Origin: Cudoniella acicularis
Lineage: Eukaryota; Ascomycota; Leotiomycetes; Helotiales; Helotiaceae
Length of the DNA: 15,992 nt
Direction: 5' to 3'
Assembly (NCBI GenBank): GCA_013054445.1
Contig: JAAMPI010001321.1
Span: forward strand, 1-15,992
Numbering within the stretch: the first letter of the stretch is position 1; the number at the start of each line of letters is the position of its first letter. The position numbers and the translations under genes are program-made. The notes under the pieces are model-generated. The model was not told the origin of the DNA. It was given only the letters and a program-made list of their open reading frames with translations, and did not search any database. Positions 10,034 to 15,992 of the stretch are shown here, piece by piece.

Positions 10034-10381
10034 AGGGGCGAGTCTGCACAAAAACAATTCATCGCAGCAGGAACAGAGATCATTAGCATTTGGCAACTGC
10101 TTCTAAGCAGATGTAACAACTCCAAAGGTGACCGCGAAAACACTTGCGACCATTGTTTCGCAACAGTGATAAAGGAAGGAATGTCAAATGTGCCAGCCCC
10201 ACCGGAGAGTTTCTTACCTTGTCCAAGGTGCGAGGTGTTCTATTACTGTTACCAGGTTTGTCTAACACGAACTCATCACCTACATATCCGAAGAATGGTA
10301 CCTCCATTTCCGGCACAAGCTCCTCTCACTAATCAAGACTTCCTTCTGACCCAACAGCGTCATCACAAGATGGGAAAATAA
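10034..10381 (+). pseudogene. Second SET/MYND fragment with recognisable MYND cysteines
   Basis: One open frame begins after a possible acceptor (CCCACAG, 10027-10033) and reads AQKQFIAAGTEIISI, the early SET strand with AAGTE, then a MYND-like cysteine pattern: Cys at 10145 and 10154 (TCDHCF), 10220 and 10229 (CPRC), and 10247 and 10259 (YYCYQVC). The expected final His-x3-Cys of MYND is not seen; only HHLH follows. The frame ends at TAA (10379-10381) with no SET catalytic NHxCxPN motif. No start codon or N-terminal part is found upstream. It differs clearly from the minus-strand copy at 8102-8804, so it is a paralogue rather than the missing half. A functional gene with an unidentified first exon and more 3' exons remains possible. 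Confidence 0.6.
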
Positions 10382-11055
10382 TCGCTTCGAGCGCCTGAAG
10401 AAGAATTATCTGGGGAAAGAATTCACTAAATTCGTTCAATTCAAAGACCGTTTTAAGCATGATTGGGTATTCATACCTGTGGATAACGGAGAAGTGATGA
10501 GGCGTGATTTTCCAGAGGTGATTGATATGTTGAGGGTCTGGGCGGGTATACAGCCTGCGGAGCATGATAGTGTTATGTTTGCTTGATTATTGGAGGTGGG
10601 GGAAAGTTTCGGGATAGGGGTGCGTTGGTGGCATTACCCTTCTGCGCTGATATGTCGACAAAGGCATCTAGAGTAAGGAAGTAGGTGCTATCCCACAAAA
10701 AAAAAAGGCTTTGTATGTAGAACATAGCACTATCAAGCAGCAGCACATCACATGTAAGACATGAACAAAGAAAAGCTAAACCACAACCCAATTCATCTCA
10801 AAGTTCTTTCGCAATGTTGTCGCTGCTCAGAAACCAAATTTTATTACTATCCTCCCATTAAATTTGTAGAAGGAAATTGACCGACATCTTGCACCCCCGG
10901 AGAAGAGGTGTCTTTTTTAATATTATCAAACATAACACACTGACTCATTTCGAGTTTTCAACTTTTGGCCCTCCTTCCCTCCCTCCATGTTTCCTTCCGC
11001 ATCCGCATTAAATATTTCTTCCAATTGCACCCAATCATTGAGCTCGTCAAGAGCA
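10382..11055. other. Spacer downstream of the SET/MYND fragment, with one unassigned plus-strand open stretch
   Basis: From about 10371 to a TGA at 10584-10586 the plus strand is open and has protein-like composition (HDWVFIPV, then MRRDFPEVIDMLRVWAGIQP). It could be the last exon of whatever gene the 10034 fragment belongs to, but no splice pair I tried joins the two frames without a stop. The minus strand over the same bases is also open (10329-10565), which lowers confidence. After 10590 there is an A10 run near 10699 and AT-rich DNA that should include the 3' UTR of the CCCH gene. I recognise no family. Confidence 0.35.
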
Positions 11056-12670
11056 TCAATAGCGCTCATAGTCTTTCTCCCATCTCTCCTTCCTGGGATG
11101 TTTAATCGTCGTTCCAGGCGGGTGGTCTTCCCTCCCAAAACGACATCCAAAAGCCTGGCATACGGGCTCTTTGTCTTTTCCATTTGCCGCAGGGAGTATG
11201 ACCACACTCGGGCAATGATGCCCATAAATACAAAATTCTAATTCGCAATTTTGGCCATTCAAGCAGGGGTTCAATCGCGTTAAATATGCGATTGCCTTCA
11301 AATCCTCATCCGTGGCTTTGTAATCGTGCTCGAAACAACAATCGTTTCCTTTGGCGCAGGGGCCGCGGAGGTAATGATTGTTGCAAAGTTTATTGTTTGT
11401 TGTACGTCGTTTTATTTTGTCTAAAACAGTGGCGTTTACTGTGATCGGTGGATCAAGTCCGCGAGGTCCAGGGGACCAGGTCGACTTTTGTGCTGGGGGA
11501 ATGGTTGGCTTTTTGCCTGTAGGCGCAGGAGCCACACCGTTCTTGATCGAAATAACAGGAGAGGCAATAGGCGGAGGAGGAGCAATTGATGTCACTCCGG
11601 CCCAAGTCGATGGAGGGGTTGGTAAACGTGGAATAAGCTTTTCTGAACGGAATATGTTGTTGAAATTTAGTATTTGAAGGCCGGTTTGTGCAAGTTCTCG
11701 AACGGTTGGGCAGCCTTCGATTATTGTAATTCGACATCGATCATCGGGTGTGACTACTTCGTCGAGAAAGGGAGCGTATCCAGCGTCGTGGGAAATACCC
11801 AAGAGTATTTGTTTGCAGTTGTGGTTTCGAAGATGCCATCGCATACACTCTGCAAAACCTGGTCAGCCCAAAACCGCTTCACGGCCAACAGACCTACCTT
11901 TAATTTTTGAATCAGCTCTCTCTTTTCCATGTCCAACGTCGATGAAATCAAATGAGGCTTTGCCTTGTGTAAATCCCAATGTAAATTCTCTCAAATCATC
12001 CGGGCTGTCGAGAGAGCCGTCTCGTCTCATCGCTTTCGATAACCCAGTAATGTTTGCGCAAACTTTTGCCATAACTTCGATTTCGTCTGTGAGCTCGCTG
12101 CAGTGCTGAAGGACAGAGTTTCGCAGGGCGTTTGCTGCTGTTTTTCCGCCTTCGAGGCCCTGGCCGATCAAATTTTCGTTGAACTGCAGATGGTCAGCAA
12201 TTGCTTCGAGACGAATGGCGAGCACGCCCACAATCATGCCATCTCCGTCAATCAACACCATAATGTATGGATTGCGATTCTGCCATGAATAAGCCACAAA
12301 CTTCACGAAGACCAACCTCATCCTACCCGCATGGAATCGCAATCCGCGTTGAACTGGCCCATCCTGGCGGTGGCCAGGTTCAGCTGGAGCTGCAAATCTC
12401 TTCTTGATTTCCTGGCATCCTCAAGATCCAGCTGTGCGTCCTCCAACTCTTTGGCCAGGCGAGAATTCTCATGCCGCAAGCCACTCTCCACTCGCTCACA
12501 GTAAATCAGTAAATCCTAGAAAAGTCACGACGAGTCCATGCCAGAACGGAGCGGAACATGCAGCTGTTGCCTACCTTTATTAACTCGTCGCTGGTATCTC
12601 GCTGCAGCTGCAGCGCTTGAAACCGCTGTACAAAGTCCATGATGGCCATGGGGGGTAGACTCGCTGCCAT
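11056..12670 (-). CDS. Coiled-coil, NYN-like and CCCH zinc-finger protein
   Basis: Probably an RNA-binding protein, possibly with nuclease ancestry. Five exons: 12670-12575, 12515-12327, 12279-12232, 12183-11898 and 11849-11056. Introns are 59, 47, 48 and 48 bp, and the total is exactly 471 codons (470 aa). Residues 33-90 are a heptad-like coiled coil. Residues 100-111 (YIMVLIDGDGMI) and 224-237 (GISHDAGYAPFLDE) look like the Asp-bearing strands of a NYN/PIN-like fold; that is inference from pattern. A Pro-rich linker spans about 279-335. The first zinc finger is C362-x8-C371-x5-C377-x3-H381; a second looser one is C402-x5-C408-x4-C413-x3-H417; a third Cys/His cluster is C437, C442, H449. The architecture matches a fungal family of tandem CCCH proteins whose role I do not know. 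The third intron is a multiple of three without a stop and is easily missed. ATGs at 12670 and 12649 are both possible; I took the first. Confidence 0.88.
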
Positions 12671-13864
12671 CGAGGCGGCGGACGACGTTGATTCTTGATG
12701 ATGTTGTCTTCAAACGCAGCTTTTCCTGGATGTCGCGTGGGATCTGCACCGGGAAGACGCGCTGGTGGGGCGAGGACGTGGAGCCTGGCACTCCAATATA
12801 AATGTCTGCGCAGAAGCTCCGAAGCAAAGCAGCAATTGCTTGCAGATCGTGTGATGCAGCGCAAAGAGTGAAGCAATTGGCAATTAAATTGCTCTTGCAA
12901 TGGGAATCAGGATCTGGCCAGCCGCGCGCAAAAAGAAAGCAGCGATTTCCGCTTCTCTTCTTTTCGCTCACGTTCCTTTTGACCATGCGACAACCAGCAG
13001 GCGTCCAGCTCGTGTCTCGGCTGGGGGCCGGTCATGCTTCCTGCTCAATCACAGCGCTGCATTTACCCTGCCTTCTGCTGCCGCCCGACTGCTAAGCAAA
13101 GCGGGCGCAAACCGACAGCTTCCTGGAGATGCGCTTATGGGCGTAACCGTGTTCGGGGGTACAAGCAGTGCGGGATCGTTGGTGATCGTTGGGGAAGCCG
13201 AGTTGTGCGACCAGAAATCTGGGAATTTGGTATGTGCCAAGCGGCACGTGATTGAGACATCCTTTCAGTCGGATCATGAATGTTTCCACAGGGAAAACAT
13301 TTCATAGATGGAGGCTTTGCGTTGTGCCAAAGATGGTCTGGCTTCCAGTGAAGCAATAAAAGAATTTATCAAGAATTTCAGCTCAGCTCCCAACAATATA
13401 TAGCAGTTTTAGCTCGAGCCAGCACTAAATTTTGTTGATTTTTTCAAAATTTAATAAAGCTTGTTATATTCTCTGAAAATAAAACAAAATCTCCTATGAA
13501 TCCTTCTCCTTGTGAGTTTATTGGGCTTGGCTTTGAATCCGTGATGATTTAAATATTTTGAAGTGTTTCAACCACTGGGCTGGGTATTTTTTGAGTGCCC
13601 GAATGGGTTTTTCAGAGTTACTCACAGTAGCAAAGCGACTCATATAATAATATCAGGCTCTCCTTTTGACTTCATAACTTACTTATAATTTCTGCGTAAA
13701 ATATAAGTGATCTTGTTATTGTGATATATTATACCCGTCCGAACTGTATACATAGCAAAGTAAGCGGAACTGCATGATTGATTACACCTAAGAACTCAAT
13801 TCCTCCTGTAATGACGACGAAAAAGTGAAGTTTTGCTTCTCCAAATCAATGATCAAGTCCTTTA
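12671..13864. other. Spacer: CCCH gene promoter side and 3' flank of the ferritin-like gene
   Basis: No supported gene. The first 600 bp are GC-rich with long overlapping open frames on both strands (for example plus 12900-13307), which I take as chance consequences of composition. From about 13370 the DNA becomes AT-rich up to the stop of the ferritin-like gene. The GC-rich part should contain the promoter and 5' UTR of the gene starting at 12670. Confidence 0.5.
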
Positions 13865-14936
13865 TCAGAGGGAACCAACAAGTTGACCAGGCTGTTGCAT
13901 CAGGAACAGTGGACCTGCAAGCACGGAGTCCTCAGTAGGCGCACCCTCTTGATCAGAAATAACAGCTAAAATAATCCCCTTCTCCTCAAATTCGCTAGGA
14001 ATAATAGTGCTATCGGTCGTTATATCAAAAGGCACGGAAATATTTTCCAGCCCATGAAAGAACACCGCGAAATAAGGCCTCCCTTCCTCAAACGTCGGAA
14101 CATTCTCCGGATCAGTATACGTAAACGTAATATTACCTCCCGGGGCACCAGAAGTACCATTGGCAAAGAAAATTTGCGGAAGATTTTGGCGTGGATTTGG
14201 GTAGATGGGATTAGCCGCTGGGCAAGACCCAGGGACAACAAATTGATTTGTAGCATCGAGGATCTGATTTGCATATGGGTAAGAAGTCTCGATAGGGCCC
14301 CCGAACGGATCCGCATTCCAGATATCGATCAGTGCCCACACAGCATGTCGAGTTTCTGCTTCTCCGATCGCAACCAGCGCGCCTTTCGTAATACTTGCTT
14401 GGGCTTGCTGCACCAAACCGGTTGCGAATACCATGCTGGAAACTTCAATGAAGATTTGCTTGGCGAGAAAATTGGTAGGATCACTCCCGAAGCCAAATTC
14501 ATATGCGCAGGAGCCAGGCTTGACCGAGGTATTGGAGATAGAGTCTTGGAAGATCCTCAGGTGACCTGCTTCGATGTCGCGGATTTCTTGGATGCGGTCG
14601 TAGGTGCCATTGGGGAAGCCGAGGGCGGTAAAGGAGGACGCGTTGAATACCTCCACGGCTTGCTGGTAGAAATTAAATATAATCCATTCTGCCGCTAGTA
14701 CGTTTTGGAAAAGATTGTCGTCTGGTCCCGGTGGACCGGATGATGAGGGTAGGATAGGAGAGGTGTAGTTGGCTGGGAATGGTGGCGCTGTACCACGGTA
14801 GTCATCGTAAGAAAGAGCTTTCGCTGGGTATGGGACCGAAATTTGAATCGCTAATATTGCGAGCTCGCAAGGGGATGCCATGAACGGAGGAAATGATAAT
14901 TGCCACAGCAGCAGTGTAAACCAGAGGGGCAAGCAT
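13865..14936 (-). CDS. Secreted ferritin-like protein of the Rds1/LsdA family, with one frame break near its N-terminus
   Basis: The family comprises extracellular or wall proteins linked to stress and sexual development in fungi (S. pombe Rds1, A. nidulans LsdA); the biochemical activity is unsettled. The main frame runs to 13865 and holds a four-helix ferritin-like region with possible metal ligands in AAEWIIFNFYQQ, RDIEAGHLRIF and GEAETRHAVW, then a beta-rich C-terminal part. Seven or so N-x-S/T sequons fit secretion. In the main frame the first ATG is at 14881 (MASPCELAIL). One frame over, an ATG at 14936 gives MLAPLVYTAAVAIIISSVHG, a textbook signal peptide, but that frame stops at 14802. 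Dropping one base near 14806-14815 would join them as ESSF-YDDYRG. No intron of plausible length does so. Either a real frameshift or a sequence error; family assignment is firm. Confidence 0.85.
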
Positions 14937-15063
14937 GTTCGAGTTGAAAACTTTTGAGTGTGTTGGGGATTGAATGTGCCTGTAGATCCGAAACTGGTGA
15001 TGCTAAGATATTGATGCTGGCGGTGGATGCAAAAATAACAACTTTAAGAAGGGGAAAGAAAAA

Positions 15064-15071
15064 CTTATATA
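15064..15071 (-). promoter_or_regulatory. Possible TATA box of the ferritin-like gene
   Basis: The minus strand reads TATATAAG 128 bp upstream of the ATG at 14936. It is a full consensus match in the right orientation, at a distance that leaves room for a short 5' UTR. Confidence 0.45.
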
Positions 15072-15864
15072 CTCAAGGGAAGTGTGTGGGAGATTATCCC
15101 AATGTCTCTTTTCCAAGATCGTTTATCACACTACTACCACTCTCATGCTTGGGAGAGTCAGCAACATCTTGGTTTCCTATTCAAACAACATGGACGCCGG
15201 GCACTGAGCCTAACTACGAGTAATGCTCTAGAAGATTGCGATCCAATTGAATTCTCAGCCCTGTCGATGACTAACCGCACTGTCAGAACCGCACAAATTA
15301 AAGGGATGCGGAAGCGAACAGACAGACCAACCAGCTTAGAGCATCCCCTATGACTTTGAATATTGTTTTATAAGTAGTTGCTACAATGCGGAGCCTCGGC
15401 TTATGGTGAAAGGGACGATGACGTGGCAAGGCTACCACTTAGTTGAAGTCGAGTTAAGAACGCTACTCTATACTTGCCCCTTCGGGAATCCTTCAGGTGG
15501 TCACATCCTTGACGACTCACCGCATTCCCTTTTAGGAAGTACTTGTGCGACCGAAACACTACCTCAGTAACCCATTTTCGGGTTTGAAGGGAGTGTGCTG
15601 ATGCGGGACCAAGACAAATACTACGGTCTTTTCTCCTTATATTCCCCCGCACCTGCGGCTCTGATGCGGACTTTGAAGCAGAGAGACAGAATTCGTAAGC
15701 TTAACGATTTCGGTTTAATTAATATCTTTTCTTTTTCTCTTTTTTTTAAATGATGTCTTTATACTTTAAGAAATAAGATCATTACTCAACTTCTCGATAA
15801 GAGCAAGCAGAGATGTTTCGAAAAAGAATTATACACAAAGTAGTAGTATATACCATCTTAACTA
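15072..15864. other. Spacer upstream of the ferritin-like gene
   Basis: I see no gene in these 800 bp. There is a GGGATGC/GCATCCC inverted pair around 15303-15350, and a pyrimidine-rich run with T8 around 15727-15748. Open frames present (plus 15084-15353, minus 15401-15652) have no family features. Confidence 0.5.
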
Positions 15865-15992
15865 CTATACTTTCCTTGCCACCCTAACCCGAACAATAAC
15901 ATCCTCTCCCCTCACAGGACCCATCATTCCACCACTCAGAATCTTATCATCCATAGTCGGAAACCTCGCCTTCTCTCCCTCTTTCCCCTCCA
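15865..15992 (-). CDS. C-terminal 41 codons of an unrecognised protein
   Basis: The minus strand is open from the window edge to TAG at 15865-15867. The end reads KARFPTMDDKILSGGMMG and then PVRGEDVIVRVRVARKV. The mix of a Gly/Met turn and an alternating Val/Arg strand looks like real protein rather than chance, but I cannot name the family. The body of the gene lies to the right of the window. Confidence 0.5.
   Translation of the reverse strand, partial: EGKEGEKARFPTMDDKILSGGMMGPVRGEDVIVRVRVARKV

Noticed and set aside
8421..10045. An inversion that split one SET/MYND gene into a minus-strand front half and a plus-strand back half
   Set aside because: Reading past the TAA at 8421 on the minus strand shows its own early SET strand, an intron and a decayed MYND. 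The plus-strand fragment repeats those parts with different sequence, so these are two copies.
10926..11225. A 99-residue minus-strand frame as an extra C-terminal exon of the CCCH gene
   Set aside because: The main frame ends naturally at 11056 after the third Cys/His cluster and needs no further exon.
12900..13307. A 135-residue plus-strand open frame upstream of the CCCH gene
   Set aside because: It is one of several overlapping frames in a GC-rich promoter stretch and has no recognisable domain.
14054..14698. A 214-residue plus-strand open frame
   Set aside because: It is the antisense shadow of the ferritin-like gene, whose minus-strand reading has clear family motifs.
14824..14836. 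A 13-nt intron (GTCCCATACCCAG) joining the signal peptide to the ferritin-like frame
   Set aside because: The frame arithmetic works, but the length is impossible for an intron.
1..15992. tRNA, rRNA or CRISPR features
   Set aside because: I searched by eye for TTCRANYC-type T-loops with paired stems and for regular spaced repeats on both strands and found none.

Overview
The window looks like nuclear DNA of a filamentous ascomycete (Pezizomycotina; a leotiomycete is a guess). Genes are split by short introns of 47-89 bp with GTAAGT-like donors and CTAAC/CTGAC-like branch sites, intergenic spaces are long, and a transposon carries the mark of repeat-induced point mutation (RIP).

Layout, left to right. 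(1) 1-2896, minus: 3'-truncated gene for a self-sufficient cytochrome P450 fused to its reductase (CYP505 / P450foxy type), with seven exons by my reading, one GC-AG intron and an unresolved frame step in the linker. (2) 2897-4661: gene-poor. (3) 4662-6616, minus: complete four-exon kinesin with a C-terminal SAM-like region (577 aa). (4) 6689-8065, plus: Tc1/mariner element, 1377 bp, with 27-bp terminal inverted repeats, 72 bp upstream of the kinesin start; its transposase has 22 TAG/TAA stops in one otherwise continuous frame and has lost the first catalytic Asp. (5) 8102-8804, minus, and 10034-10381, plus: two divergent broken SET/MYND (SMYD-like) fragments. (6) 11056-12670, minus: complete five-exon gene for a coiled-coil, NYN-like, CCCH zinc-finger protein (470 aa). 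(7) 13865-14936, minus: secreted Rds1/LsdA-type ferritin-like protein whose signal peptide lies one frame away from the mature domain. (8) 15865-15992, minus: last 41 codons of an unrecognised gene.

The genes do not form an obvious pathway or cluster. The intact ones look like unrelated single genes: fatty-acid hydroxylation, microtubule motor, RNA binding, secreted stress or development protein. The more informative part is the decayed centre (6.7-10.4 kb), where a RIP-mutated transposon and two SET/MYND relics sit together. Two otherwise good genes (CYP505 and rds1-like) each contain one apparent extra base, which could be real lesions or assembly errors. I found no tRNA, rRNA, CRISPR array or convincing new multi-gene system.
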